Source: Spizellomyces punctatus DAOM BR117 (lineage: Eukaryota > Chytridiomycota > Chytridiomycetes > Spizellomycetales > Spizellomycetaceae). From it: 64,000 nucleotides of DNA. The stretch is taken from NCBI RefSeq assembly GCF_000182565.1, contig NW_015971546.1, positions 816,614 through 880,613 of the forward strand, given 5' to 3'. Below the pieces are notes generated by a model, which saw only the letters and a list, made by a program, of their open reading frames with translations, ran no database searches and had not been told where the DNA came from. Both the position numbers and the translations under genes were made by a program. Within the stretch, counting starts at the first letter, position 1. Each line of letters starts with the position of its first letter. Positions 1 through 11,086 of this stretch are shown one piece after another.

Positions 1-688
1 AAATCGATGCATTGATTGATACTGGTTCCCCTTTCATCATGCTCCCCAAAATTGCGGTCGATAAGATTCACAAGTTGATTGGCGCTACGTGTCCAGGTCA
101 GGAATATGGGTACTCTGAATACAAAGATGATTACAAAGACGACTACAAGAAGGATTACAAAGACGAAAAATCCACCCATAGTCGCCGCGCCACATCCATG
201 AACGCTAACAGCACATCTGGATTCTGGCGCTCGCAAACCGGCATCAAATCGCATGACCTTTGCACGGTCCCGTGCGCCTCGGTCCCGAAACTTGCAAACA
301 TCACTCTGACGTTTGACCAAGGAGACTATCCCATCCTCCCCGCGGAATATATTCAAAAAGACCCAGATGATTACGGAAAGCAACAATGTTACTCGGTTTT
401 TACAACATTTAAGCCAGATAGTGCTGTGCTTAAAGAAGCGCCAAGCGAATTTGGTGAAGTTTTAGCTGTTATTGGTAGGTTATACCATCTATTTCCATCA
501 TTTATTCAAGTTTAATGCCTAACTTTATTGGATTAGGTACATCGTTTACGCAAGCCCACCAAACTGTTTACTATCTGGGTAACATTGGGCAAAACCGTAG
601 ACGTCGTAGGCAACTGACGGAAGAGAATAGCAGCGAGATTCCAGGGATTGCTATTACGAGGTACTATTCATTGGCATGGAGTCCTTGA
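1..688 (+). CDS. Pepsin-like aspartic protease, 3' end (partial)
   Basis: Open at the left edge (codons start at base 3). The visible part begins just before IDTGSPF, which matches the second catalytic Asp motif of A1 (pepsin) proteases, so the N-terminal lobe lies outside the window. One intron, 475-536 (GTAGGT..TTAG), is supported because joining the exons restores G-T-S-F and continues the reading frame to a TGA at 686-688. Between the catalytic Asp and the C-terminal strands there is a lysine/aspartate-rich insertion (bases about 118-168, units of YKDD/YKKD) that is not part of the family fold. The C-terminus reads YYLGNIGQN and then five arginines, unusually basic for this family. Expected role: secreted or vacuolar endopeptidase. 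The family call is firm; substrate and location are unknown. Confidence 0.8.
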
Positions 689-901
689 TGCGTGTTGCAA
701 TTGTGCTGCGTAGTGTGTTTATACCTAGGTTTGGACATGTATTTGTTTATAGTGTATGTGAGAGATGTAGGTTTCCATTACGGGCTGTGGGGTGTAAGGT
801 TTTTTTCTTGTTTCTTTTTGATTATATCAGGGTGTGTATGTATATTGGGAGACTTTATAGCCCTTCAACAACTCGGCGTGACCTGAAGAGTATGTTTTAC
901 T

Positions 902-909
902 CACGTGAC
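902..909 (+). promoter_or_regulatory. CACGTGAC element
   Basis: E-box core CACGTG followed by AC. It stands in the non-coding stretch after the protease, with no confirmed gene nearby. A second, perfectly palindromic copy is 92 bp downstream (994-1003). Confidence 0.35.
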
Positions 910-993
910 TAAAGATCCCGTGAGCGTGCTGACGCAATGCATAGTGTGGACGTGATTGCAGCTAAAGCACATAAAGAACGGGAATCACGTAAA

Positions 994-1003
994 ATCACGT
1001 GAT
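994..1003. promoter_or_regulatory. Palindromic ATCACGTGAT element
   Basis: Ten-base perfect palindrome around the E-box CACGTG, preceded by a half-copy ATCACGT at 984-990. In fungi this core is bound by bHLH factors such as Cbf1; the factor here is unknown. Confidence 0.4.
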
Positions 1004-2358
1004 GCTCTGCCAATCTATCGGTATTAGAATAGACTAGAATGCTAGACTAACGAATTTCGGAATCAAGGGCTTAGTAGGATTTCTCTCGTGTGGTGGGCTT
1101 AGTTACCCGGTTAGAACCAACCGTAATGTATTGCATGTGTAATTGGGCCTAGTAGTAGTTGGTTGGTTGTAAGGAGGGAATTACTTGGCTTTTCCGAACC
1201 GGTTGTCGCTGGTTTATTCCCTGGTGTAGTAGCTAGTGCCACCTCTACACTACACGCATCTTTCTGCTATATAATGAACAAAAGTCATGCAGCGTTGATG
1301 CGCCTACGCTTCCACAATACATTTGTATGTAATGAACCGGAGTAAACACATGATATATAGTAGATGGACGAGTGCTTCCATAGGATATAGATCACAATAA
1401 GCTCCATCATCCGTATTTAACTTTTGACTTTTCATTTGTCAGGTCTGTTGCCCAGTGGGTTGCATGTACAAGTCGGGTGGCCTCATGCGAGTGTTTCCCA
1501 AGAGCTGATGGTCTCACTGTCCAGAGATCTGTGGTGTGTCATTTGGCCAGTGGCCCAGTTCCAGGAACACGGATGACTATACGTTGTTTGAAGGAGCTTT
1601 TGTCCTCTTGCTGCTGCGGCTGTTATTCGGAGCTTTCATGCGCTTGCAGTTTCGTCAAAGTCTCTTTGGCTACAATCCGCAGACTAGCAAGTCACGCGTT
1701 CTCAACAAAGACATTTGCTTTGCTGTGAATGGGCATTGTTCCCGTTCTCCGCTAACCGAAATTGAAAACGAATCCACGGTCCTGTTCCCTGCACATTAGC
1801 GATAACCATGAGCTTGATAATTATTGAATGGACATGAACGACAACGAGCGTCGAGCATCTACATATGAGACGGTAATGTACAAGATGACACTCTTGTGCC
1901 CAAGACATTTTATCACCAGTTCACGGCCTGTCGCCGGAAACACCCGCACATGGCCATGCGTCCTCCGTTTCAACGTACTTGCCCCAACCCTGCTCGTTGC
2001 TTGCAAACATGTTGCATCTTTTGACCATTGGTTGGTTCATGGCAAAAGACCAAGCGCTGACACACAATGAGTCTTCCTAATGGCCTTCCCAGAACTGGCA
2101 GGGGAGACACCCAACCGTTGAACGCCCCCCGGCTCCAAGCGGTTATCTCGTTGGTATTCATGGATTTATAAGGAATACATTTCAGAATTGCATTAAAATG
2201 CTCCAGATTTCCCAATCGGCCATCAAATTTGCCGTCAACCGACAATGTGAAACACAGTTTTTGAAAGGGGGTTGGCGGCCATCGTTCCACATCTGGGGAT
2301 TTTGCAGCTGAGGCCGGGTTCTCGGTGCAAGTGAGGCGTTGGGTTCGCGCACCTAAGC

Positions 2359-2366
2359 CACGTGAT
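2359..2366 (+). promoter_or_regulatory. CACGTGAT element upstream of membrane-protein gene
   Basis: Begins 231 bp before the chosen ATG at 2590 and 91 bp before an upstream out-of-frame ATG at 2450. This would fit a transcription start near 2400 with a leader containing that short upstream frame. Confidence 0.35.
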
Positions 2367-2589
2367 AAGCATCCAGACTCCGACTCTGTCTCCGTGTCAC
2401 CAAAAAGGTTGGGTGATTTTTGTCCCTAAAGCCGTGCTAATTGGAAGCCATGTTTTTTTATTTCTTATTTTCGAAAAAAAAAAAAAAATGGGGAACAATG
2501 GAAGCATTTAAAAGAAGAACAATGGGAGGTTGCCCTTTGAATCCCCCATCAGCCGATCACAACAAACAAAGAGCCCAAAACATAAACAA

Positions 2590-3396
2590 ATGGCTTGGAA
2601 TTGGAACACGTTTGACTGGGACAACACAACCCATCGGTTCTTTGCGCTATGCTACTTGGCCGATATGATCGTTTGGCTCTACCGAATCGCAACGCGATTC
2701 CAGCTCTTCCCTAAATCCGAGCCTTACCCTTTCATTCGAAAAAAGTTTGCCACAACCCTTCTACGAACAATCGTACTCGTCCTGCATATCGGATCAGGTG
2801 TAACGGAGATTGCTCTCGGATTCGCTGCGTTCTTTACGGGAAATGAAATCCTCGCCAAGATCATTACGGTTGCTGCCCTCGCCTTCCATGTCCCTACCGC
2901 CATCTACATGACACCATTTGTGTATGGAGCCCGCCGTCTCATGCGCCCGGCTTACATGGTGATCATATTCTTCCATGCCTACTGCGCCGTAAATCTCTGG
3001 TTGAACCCAACGTCAACGGAATGGATCGTTTCGACCATCAGTGTTTTGCACACGTACATTTGGGTTCGGATCTTTTACTTTATCTTTGCAAAAACTCAGA
3101 CGCTTCCCAGTGGCCCCTACACCCTCTCGGTTGTCTTTGCCGGATACGTCACCTTGCCTTACTTTCCCCGCAACGTTGCAAAATACTCGACAGATCTCCT
3201 CGTCACAACCTTCACCTTGTCGTACGTGACCGTAGAGTTCCTCGTGTACAAGCACATTTTAAAGTACAGCGGAAAGAAATTGGTATCAACGGAATTTGAT
3301 ATCGATGACGCGGACCATGAGTTGGTTATCAAGTATGAGACACGGCGGAACGACAAGCATGATGTAATTACTATCGAGACTATTACTGTGAAATAG
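2590..3396 (+). CDS. Multi-pass membrane protein of unknown function (268 aa)
   Basis: Intronless. The open frame extends upstream to 2530 but has no ATG there, so the ATG at 2590 (ACAAATGG context) is taken. The protein starts MAWNWNTFDWDNTTHRF and has about six or seven hydrophobic segments, for example LLRTIVLVLHIGSGVTEIAL, IITVAALAFHVPTAIYMTPF, RPAYMVIIFFHAYCAVNLWL, WIVSTISVLHTYIWVRIFYF and LLVTTFTLSYVTVEFLVYKH. It ends in a charged, acidic cytoplasmic-type tail. There is no signal peptide separate from the first membrane span. I do not recognise a family. CACGTGAT lies 231 bp upstream of the ATG. An integral membrane role is inferred only from hydrophobicity. Confidence 0.7.
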   Translation: MAWNWNTFDWDNTTHRFFALCYLADMIVWLYRIATRFQLFPKSEPYPFIRKKFATTLLRTIVLVLHIGSGVTEIALGFAAFFTGNEILAKIITVAALAFHVPTAIYMTPFVYGARRLMRPAYMVIIFFHAYCAVNLWLNPTSTEWIVSTISVLHTYIWVRIFYFIFAKTQTLPSGPYTLSVVFAGYVTLPYFPRNVAKYSTDLLVTTFTLSYVTVEFLVYKHILKYSGKKLVSTEFDIDDADHELVIKYETRRNDKHDVITIETITVK

Positions 3397-3697
3397 GTTG
3401 TATTATTATGTATATTTATTAGAGCTGGCTGTTGCGATGTCTATTGTACATAGGGGGTGGGATTTTAGTGTACATTGCATTTGATTATTTAAGTTGCTAT
3501 ACCAATAGGAACATGGTTTTTTTGGAGTAAATATACTCACTGTTTCATGGATGACTTGAAATGTCAGGAGACGAGAACATTGAGCAAGCGTGCAAGGAAT
3601 ATTTTCCAGTATGACCAGCTCTGCTCTATTCTTCTAGTATATCTTACCAGCATCTAGCGCATACATCACTCCACAAGGTTATGTTCTATGCATTCAT

Positions 3698-4686
3698 CTA
3701 TCGTTCTACGAGCACCCCGCCTACCCATTCCCCACTCCCAAACTCCATCTCACACGGCAACGACTCAAAGATGCCCACATCATGTGCCAAAATCTCCTTT
3801 TGGTCCTTGGCAAACCTGCAAAAGAAAGGAGACTTTAACAACTGCATAAATGGATCCAAAATTTGCACAGAAATATAAACCTGAACCTCCCGCAAAACTT
3901 TTTATTCCCAACAAATACGGGCCACCAAATCTGATCGTCCGGCCACATTATGTGAAACGGAATCTTGTCAAGGGAAAACCATTCTGGTCGCATTTCCTCG
4001 GTCCTTTATTTTGTTTAGCCGTTAAAAAAGGCATATTCACAATTGGGCTGGAATGGAAGACATACTCGGAGACGACACCCTCAAAGGTCTCCCCTCGATA
4101 CACATGGACCTCCAATCCGGTCGGGTCACCCTCAAAATGGAACCACTATAAAGCATCATGCTCAGTTAAAAGAAAGTAATCGACACTAGCACGAGAGAAA
4201 TCAAGTTTAATCGCAAGAACCTACCAACATCCCCGCTCGCTCCAGGTGGGATACACGTATCCCTGCTTCTTCCTACGACAATTCCACAATATGAGGACCA
4301 GAACATACGGCAATAGAAAGACGGTACGGTATGGAACCTCAAGTTCTCTGACAGCACCCTCGAGTATCGTTTCTCCTTTTTCAACCTTGCCTCCAAACCT
4401 ATTTCCAAATCGCCGAAACCCAATGCAAAACGTTGACATCAACATGTCAAGATACGACAAAGAAGAGCCTTGTTCGACAGTACCCATTCCAATACCCAGC
4501 CCCAAACCCCCGTTTCTTCATCCCCAATAAAACTCGTCTCTACATTCACAAATAGTTTAGTTTCAGTCTATCAAGCGTTTTTTCCAAACCAGCATTCGTC
4601 ATTTGATACCATACCTCGCCATCGAAATCGCCAAATACAAACACTAACGTCAAGACCTTTTTAGAGGTTATGGGAGAGGTTTCCAT
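3698..4686 (-). CDS. NUDT1: Nudix hydrolase, MTH1/NUDT1-type oxidised purine nucleotide phosphatase (183 aa)
   Basis: Seven exons: 4686-4615, 4539-4484, 4398-4338, 4272-4225, 4145-4066, 4003-3887, 3815-3698. All phases agree and the spliced length is 552 nt. The product reads [20 protein letters not shown], then the Nudix box [20 protein letters not shown] with EEAG following, and further on [20 protein letters not shown]. This follows animal MTH1 closely, including the WPDD segment that contacts the damaged base. Known role of the family: hydrolysis of 8-oxo-dGTP and 2-OH-dATP to monophosphates, preventing mutagenic incorporation. It is slightly longer than human MTH1 because of an N-terminal extension and a C-terminal tail. 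No single-frame ORF reveals this gene, since the largest exon is 118 nt. Confidence 0.9.
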
Positions 4687-4799
4687 GGCCAGCATTGCTA
4701 CAAGAATGTTTTGAAAAAGTCTCGAAAACCGTGTACCTCAAGCGCGCGTTTTGTCCGACATCTCGGCCAAAATTGGGAGAATGTCACCCCAAAAGCACT

Positions 4800-7042
4800 T
4801 CACACCAAGGATGTCATGCCGTGCCCACCGTAGATACCAACAAGATCAAGCTTCTTTCAAAATACGACTTGCAATCTTGCGGGGTTCTCGACAATGTCTT
4901 CAAGGTTTAATTATATGTTGGTTCTTTATGTGATATCATTTGTCCAGCACCTTGACGGTTGCCGGAAGCCTTCATAAATATGAATTAGAAAGGTTACCTA
5001 CACTTCCTGTTACTCTTTTACACATTCTGTATCCGCAGTATTCTCCAGCACACAGTTTATTAGATGTCGGAACTCTTCCATGTACAGGCCGCGATTTACA
5101 AGTGCTTCTCCTGACGATATCCCGACTTTATTCAAGTAGTTACAAAAGAAAAAGGGATATGGTATAAAACAAGATACTCTTAGTTCACCGGCAGAAATAA
5201 CTACCACTATGGATTCAATATAGCTAGTCCAAAACAAAATCCTGTAATAAAGTAGGTCTATTATCAATCCTATCATCCCGCAGATCATCAGACTAAATAT
5301 GCCGTGTTAAATACGAGTCATTACACTGTTACCCTCATGGAACATACAAATGCTACCTCAAGCGAAAAGTGAGGGCCTCGGTATTTTCGTGAAGAAAAAG
5401 GATCAAGGCACCCATTAGTTTGCCAGCTTCGAATCGCCACTCTTCTCCGAAAAGCTCACATACTACATGGTAACGAATCGCAATATTGAATCCTGATAAT
5501 AAGGCAAACCTAAAATATATCTTTCACCGTTTGACGGCAAATGTCCATTAAACCGCTCGTCCGAAAGACGTTATCCTCGATGATGGGTGTCGAGATTCGT
5601 GCTACCTATCTTTGACATGCATAAGATACCATTTGTGCCGCAAAGCATTACTCAACTGATATCCGAGCCCTACTATTTGGACATCGTTCGATGGGATACT
5701 CATCCCGATACCCAAGATACTAATCCTCAAGATTCTCGTTGATCTCAATGAATCCGGATAATCAAAATTCGGGGCCCCCTCCATTGCCATCCATAGCACC
5801 CGGTTGAAACTAAAAAGATGGGTAATCCGCAGCGACACAACTAAGCGGTTTTGGCCATGGCATAGAGGAGGTTACGACGACCAGTAGGCGAAAATCCAAA
5901 GATAAATCAAGCTGAAGTCTAGTCCCATATTAAAAGGTCAGGTATTAAAATATGGTATGTAGTACGGCATTTACAATGGAGTTACCCAGGTATAGCGACA
6001 ATGTACATGATGATTGGTAACATTGCTGTGTTGACCAGCAGTCCCGCTGCTACTTTGTGTAGATTCCTTTTATTTCTGGTTTTAAAGAAAAAGGTCCTGA
6101 AAAGCGCTACATTTGAGTAATACTGATAATTGCTCAAAAAAGTCTTGTGAAAAAGTCCGCCTTTGAAAGAAGATTTCCACTTTTGAAGATTCCAGAGCTG
6201 ATCATTTGCGACGTGGCCAAACAGCTGCAACATCTCATAGATTTACCTACCAACATTCTGTGGAGATACAGAATAGGCAGGGCATCGAAATAAAGGTTGA
6301 AAAACAAAAATGCATAATGACATCTAAGGTTTTGAAATGGATAATCAACAACAACGTTTCCTCTGTCTATTAGTTACTTTTCAGCGGTAAGATGCAAAGA
6401 ACATGTAGAGCTCTCAGAGACTACATAACCACCCCTTCGAACTCCTATAGACCACACCCTGTGTTTTCCTTTAGAAAGCTAATTGAAAGATACACTGAAA
6501 AGGTGGGGTATCACTGCCAATATAAATCCCAGATTCGTTTGAAAGATTCAAGCTTCCAAAACGTATTTGACTTTGATATGAAGCGTTGTAGAGGTTGCAT
6601 ATTCTTATAAGGAGCGACCACTAAAATCCACCTCTTTTAAAACAATAAGAGTGCAAGCTCACTAATCCCAGCACCATGTTGCTGGTCCAATATACGGATA
6701 GGGGCTATACCGCTTGGCATTCAAGAACGACAAACCCTATCACGAAGCATTTTTATCCCTGTTTTTTACAACGATCAATGAAATGCCGTACAACCTGCTT
6801 TCAAGAAACTTTGTTGCCGAAACTTGTCATTGGGAGAGTTCAAGCCCAGTAGCCGCTAGACCATCAAGCGAGGGGTCATCTGGTGGTAGGTTTTGTCCGA
6901 TGGGGCAGGAAGGATGATGGTCAAGGACCCAGCTGGTAACGAGCCCAAAGACGCCAAAAATTGGGTAGGATATTATAAAGTTTCCATTTATCTACATCGC
7001 CAGGAAACGTAAACGGAAATCCACAAAAACTGTATTGCTCAT
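4800..7042 (-). CDS. Intron-rich multi-pass membrane protein, family not recognised (ends uncertain)
   Basis: Numerous short coding-like exons lie in order on the minus strand and can be chained in phase over long stretches. Near 6960-6840 the sequence reads IFGVFGLVTSWVLDHHPSCP; near 6720-6665 YSPYPYIGPATWCWD; near 6330-6250 HYAFLFFNLYFDALPILYLH. From 6065 a chain spliced over 5985-5925 and about 5864-5810 gives LLVNTAMLPIIMYIVAIPDF, SLIYLWIFAYWSSFNRVLWM, then AMEGAPNFDYPDSLRSTRIL. Near 5455-5345 ELFGEEWRFEAGKLMGALIL is followed near 5285-5170 by a membrane span and near 5125-5015 by EALVNRGLYMEEFRHLINCV. A terminal exon may end at 4800. The candidate start is the ATG at 7042. The WCWD motif recalls the WCWI of cAMP-receptor-like GPCRs, but spacing to the start is too short for that family. 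A receptor or transporter is possible; nothing firmer can be said. Confidence 0.45.
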
Positions 7043-7478
7043 CAACAGTTCATGAGATGGCGGAAACGTAAAAGTTCAAAGGAAAATCATAAAGGAATGC
7101 TGAAAACGATCCATTTCTCCACCCATCAAACCACACCTAATCAAGCAGACAACACAAGTTCTACCCCCAAACAAGTCTTCTACCCAGTTTCAGTTAAAAC
7201 AAAAACAAAAAAAAATGCGTGGAAAAAAAAAACAGAAAAGTATCAATCCCATCCCACCAAAGAACGTCCTCGCTAATCAACGAACCCCTCAAATCCCCCA
7301 AAAGAAAAAACAGAAAAATGTCGCCATGTCTCGATCTAAAGGATAGAACATGCAAGGGTATAACAGATGTTTGCTTGAACTAACCGAAACCAAATGCTTC
7401 CCGCCCTAACATATACGCAAAAACAAAGATATCAGCCCAAACTCCTACCGACATCCCGCTCGTCGACGTAAACTCACC

Positions 7479-10457
7479 TTATTCTTCATCAGCCTCATCC
7501 TCCGGTTTGACCTCTTGTGAATGTTGTCTCGCTTCCGGTTCGCCCTCAGGTTCCCCTGAAGATGGTTGAGATCCACTCATCCCCGCAATGCTGGCAATTT
7601 CGACCAAAGCACTCGCCGCCTCGCTCAAAGAATTTTGCATTTCTGCTGAGGCTTCGACGGTCTCTGGGGCCGGGGCAGGTGTGGGTATGAAGAGTGCCAT
7701 CATGTTGTGCATATGGTCGGGTGACCTGAAAACAGAACATAAATATGAGTTGCGACTTATCAATATTTCATGACACAATTTTTGCTACGCACCAACTGTT
7801 GATTCCAGGCACCAATCCAACAGAGCGAAACACTGTACAGAAATCTTTGATATTAGGTCCCAAATAGAACATGACAAAACTCTCGTATGGCTGCGGCAAA
7901 GGCGGAGGTGGAGGAGACACCGCTAATGTCGAATGTTTAATTGCCTCCTTCTGATCCCGATCGGTGGATTGATCATGTTCACCATCCGCATGTTGGGGAG
8001 GAGGATGAGGGGCGGGTACATGCGTCATGGGCGGATTGTTATGTCGCAAAATACAGTAAGGATGCTGCAGAATGGGGGTAAACCAATCCGCTCCAAACTC
8101 TGCTTTCAGCAGAAAAAGTCCTTCGACGAACTCTTTATTTGCAAATTTGGTGAAAATGATTTGCAAAAGCCGCTCCAATCCGCCCTCAAACGAGGCGTGG
8201 TGTGAAGTCGGGCTGCCGTAAATCTGTGTTGTCGAGAACGGTCGAATGCCAGAGAGGTTACACCACAGTCGACCAAACCATGACTGCTGTTCGGCCGCCT
8301 TAAAGTCCCGCACTGTTTGCATAACCATATCAAATTGCTGCCCAAGGACCACGTTCTTGCTCAGCTCGAAAATGAAACCATCATTGAAAGGCAGTCGCGG
8401 TCGCGAATTTTCATCCGATAGATCGCCATCGGACAAGTTACTGGTCGTTGCACTGGGCAAAGGTGGTGGAACCGTCACCGGGATAGGAATGGATATGGGT
8501 GCATTTGGTGGCGGTGGTTGAGTAATTGGCGGGAAATGCATCTCCTGAGATCCATCAGGTTCGGTGCGCCTTCGTTGTGTACATTCTGGTTCACCATCTT
8601 CGTCGCGGGCATGTTTGCCCGGCTTGGCTGCGTGCACACCATGATGCCCATTAACATGCCCAGGCGTCGAAACAGAACTTCGTCGCCGACTGCCACTTCC
8701 TCCACTGGCTTCCTGGACTCCATTGGCCGACTTGCCATGACCTCCTCGTCCATCTTGTGCCGAACTAGAGCCTTGGGAGAACGTAACCGTACTGTATGGC
8801 GATCCCGAGCCTTCGTTCGCCTTTTCCTGCTCCGCAGCAGATATGCGAGCTTTGGGAACTTTAAGATTATGCTTTTCCAAATACATTTCCAGAAATGCTG
8901 TAGTTATAACGCCATTAGGAGCCTGCCTGCAAACATCCATCCAAGTCTCCACCAATTTCTTTTGTGGGACTTTGGACAGCAGCTGACAATGTGACTGATA
9001 CATGGGGGGCCGATATTCCTTTGACAGCTTTGAAGCAATGTCAGAATAGATCCGGTACGATATTATGTACTCATACGTGGTCGATTTGGAAAATCCCAAG
9101 TGGGCCTTTGTCCATTCCAAAAATTCCTTTTGGGTTTTCATCAGCTTATCTTCATAATAAAGCTTGTGAAGGGTCTGGCCAATGACCACAAAAGACGATA
9201 CATTTTTAGTCTCGTTGAGGATACGCAATTTGTGCTCATCAAGGGCCGCCGCGTCTCCATCGCCCATATTCGGAGGCTTCTGCCACGGTATTAGCTTGAT
9301 TTCACTCTTTTTCTTCCCGGACTTTCGTGAGCTTTGTTTGCGTTCGGTATTCGCCGACCGCCGGCTTGCTTCCCGCTCCGGAGAGGGTAAAGCTCGCTCG
9401 AGATGGTCGTGAGAGTCCGTTGCCTGATATTCCTGAATGGTGGGAGATGAAGGGGCGGGTGAAGGGGGTCCTGTTGATGGAAAAAAAAGTTTAATCACCG
9501 CCATATCAATTCTTGCTACAATCATGATTCAAACCTCGTTTGTTTGCCTTGGCTCTGGTGTCAGTGGGAAGCGGTCGAGGCTTCCGAGGTGTCTGAAAGC
9601 TTTGTTGTCCTATAGACCGTGAGTGCCGAACGCGATCAGGTGTAGGCGGCAAGCGAACTGGACTGAGCTTGTGCAGAGCGTCAAGCAATTCTTCAGGGTC
9701 CGACCGGCAAAGAGGCAAATGAACGCCCTCCGAGTCGACTGAATCAAAACCAGAAGCGTGCCAACCGTCCGTCTCTTGTGCACTCGTCCAAGGATCGCTT
9801 AAAGTTGGTTGTTGATGAAGCGCAAGAAGAGTCTGCGCGGCGTCGGAAGGCAGGAGGTAGTCTTGCTTGGCTGGAATTTTGACGGAACTGTAGACCTTGA
9901 AACGGCTGCAAGGGCCGTTAAGGTGGGAGGGCAGAACAATGTGTTCACAATAAACAGTCCTCTCTCAAATTTTGTTAACCCGTTTACTGAATGGGTCCTA
10001 GAATATAATGGTAAACCAAGTATATTCAAGGCGTTGTTTTTCCCGACCTGTCGAAAGAAACATGAGAGAATCAGCCAGTGCCGAAGAAAGGGACGATGCT
10101 CAAGCAACAAACGGCCACCAGACTGTGAGGGACTTTAGCAGCAACACCAAGTCCATTCCCTAAGGGCATACACGACACATTGTTATTGGAGACAAACGTC
10201 GGAGCACCTTGTCTACCAACATAGACCAAACAATCGTATGGATAGCCCCTATCGACACGACCCGGAGACTCACCTACCTTCTTCACACCGTCATGCACAA
10301 GACCAAGAAACGACTCGATGCGCACGAGATGGGAACCAAAGGCCGTATGGGAAGAGTAAGGTAGAATAAATGCCTTCAAAGCCCGACCGTCTTGTCTGGA
10401 CTCAGTTCGTCCGAATGGCGGCCCCTTTCGGACGAGGACCCAAAAAACTGTTCGCAC
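7479..10457 (-). CDS. Protein with degenerate phage-type Dam (N6-adenine methyltransferase) domain (about 909 aa)
   Basis: Five exons agree in phase: 10457-10113 (5' end unresolved, no ATG), 10047-10017, 9963-9535, 9470-7793, 7725-7479. An N-terminal region includes AFILPYSSHTAFGSHLVRIE and SVKIPAKQDYLLPSDAAQTL. A middle helical region (about 9280-8870) reads QKEFLEWTKAHLGFSKSTTY and resembles the short helical domain of phage DUF3102-like proteins. After a long low-complexity linker comes SWFGRLWCNLSGI (about 8240-8285), LFLLKAEFGADWFTPILQHP and FYLGPNIKDFCTVFRSVGLV. This pattern matches Dam-family PF05869 as I know it (W.GRvWcNPPY.., LLPa..dt.WF.., YLGp...F...f..lG), except that the catalytic (D/N)PP(Y/F) is replaced by NLSG. 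A non-catalytic, domesticated methyltransferase fold is inferred. The acidic C-terminal tail ends EDEADEE. Confidence 0.6.
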
Positions 10458-11014
10458 GCGTCTTTTTTTTGTTTGCTTTTGGGGAGCAGCACAAGGAGAA
10501 AGCCACGGACTGCAAAGGAACTTTCACCAACAAATGGTTTGCAAAAAGGAATGGAGACGACGACGACGACGACGAGAAAGAGTAACTCGTTACGTATCAA
10601 AAGCAAAGTTCAAAAGGTAGAAAATAGAAACCAAAAGTCGCGCTGGTTGGGGAATCCGAAACTCGGGAATTTTGTTTGGTTTCCGCCTCCCAGTTCGCTT
10701 CCTATTCAAAAAGCAACGCAAGCGTCCTTTTATTCTCATTCATAAACACATCTGCACTTGAGTGTTCTCGCCAGCAGTTTAATACCCCAACACAGCACGA
10801 CAACGACGACGACGACGATGGCCAATAAATGCAACTTTTTAGCTTTCTTCTATGTCTGGCCGATTCGGACAAAACGCTTTTCAATCTCGTGTCACCTTTG
10901 GAGCAGTTTCACGTGACTGATGGTCATGGCTTGAAATGCCCATATTTGGCACGATCAGTTTGTGGCTTGTTGCCTTAGGCTTGCTACAAGGGCGATGAGA
11001 GCAAGGAAAGGAGG
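10458..11014. other. Intergenic region with trinucleotide microsatellites
   Basis: Holds two GAC/ACG runs (about 10555-10575 and 10800-10818) and one CACGTGAC element at 10910-10917. Frames across it are low-complexity readings of the microsatellites. It probably contains the missing first exon of the Dam-like gene, which I could not place. Confidence 0.4.
10910..10917 (+). promoter_or_regulatory. CACGTGAC element upstream of micropeptide ATG
   Basis: Begins 105 bp before the ATG at 11015. Same orientation and near-identical distance as the elements at 11848, 15970 and 58088. Confidence 0.4.
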
Positions 11015-11086
11015 ATGGACCCCAACGAGTCTAACGGCCATGACGGCGATCCGGTGAAGAGATTGCTATTCCCGGGCGTCAAATAG
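11015..11086 (+). CDS. Possible micropeptide or short first exon (23 codons)
   Basis: An ATG at 11015 opens MDPNESNGHDGDPVKRLLFP and stops at 11084-11086. It is supported only by its position: CACGTGAC begins 105 bp before the ATG, the same distance seen at four better-supported starts in this window. A reading with a very short intron would give a slightly longer peptide ending at about 11133. No homology is recognised, and a non-coding transcript is equally possible. Confidence 0.25.
   Translation: MDPNESNGHDGDPVKRLLFPGVK

Larger units (their letters stand above)
689..2589. other. Non-coding stretch of 1.9 kb
   Basis: No open frame here has convincing codon structure or splice-compatible neighbours on either strand; the longest (minus strand, 1970-2290) resembles no family I know. 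It contains CACGTGAC at 902-909, the perfect palindrome ATCACGTGAT at 994-1003 and CACGTGAT at 2359-2366, the last upstream of the membrane-protein gene. A run of about 15 A lies near 2475-2488. Best read as the 3' flank of the protease plus a long upstream region for the next gene. Confidence 0.5.

Noticed and set aside
118-168. Vector or epitope-tag contamination suggested by the FLAG-like peptide
   Set aside because: Units differ from the exact tag, use mixed codons and sit seamlessly in a natural protease frame with a spliced downstream exon.
1970-2290. 106-codon minus-strand frame
   Set aside because: Isolated, no conserved pattern, and surrounded by non-coding sequence.
6670-6720. Firm assignment of the 4800-7042 gene to cAMP-receptor-like GPCRs from the WCWD motif
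   Set aside because: Only one span can be placed before the motif, whereas that family needs three or four; the rest of the protein shows no other family signature.
10555-10818. GAC/ACG trinucleotide runs as coding poly-Asp
   Set aside because: They occur in the intergenic region in more than one frame and are simple microsatellites.
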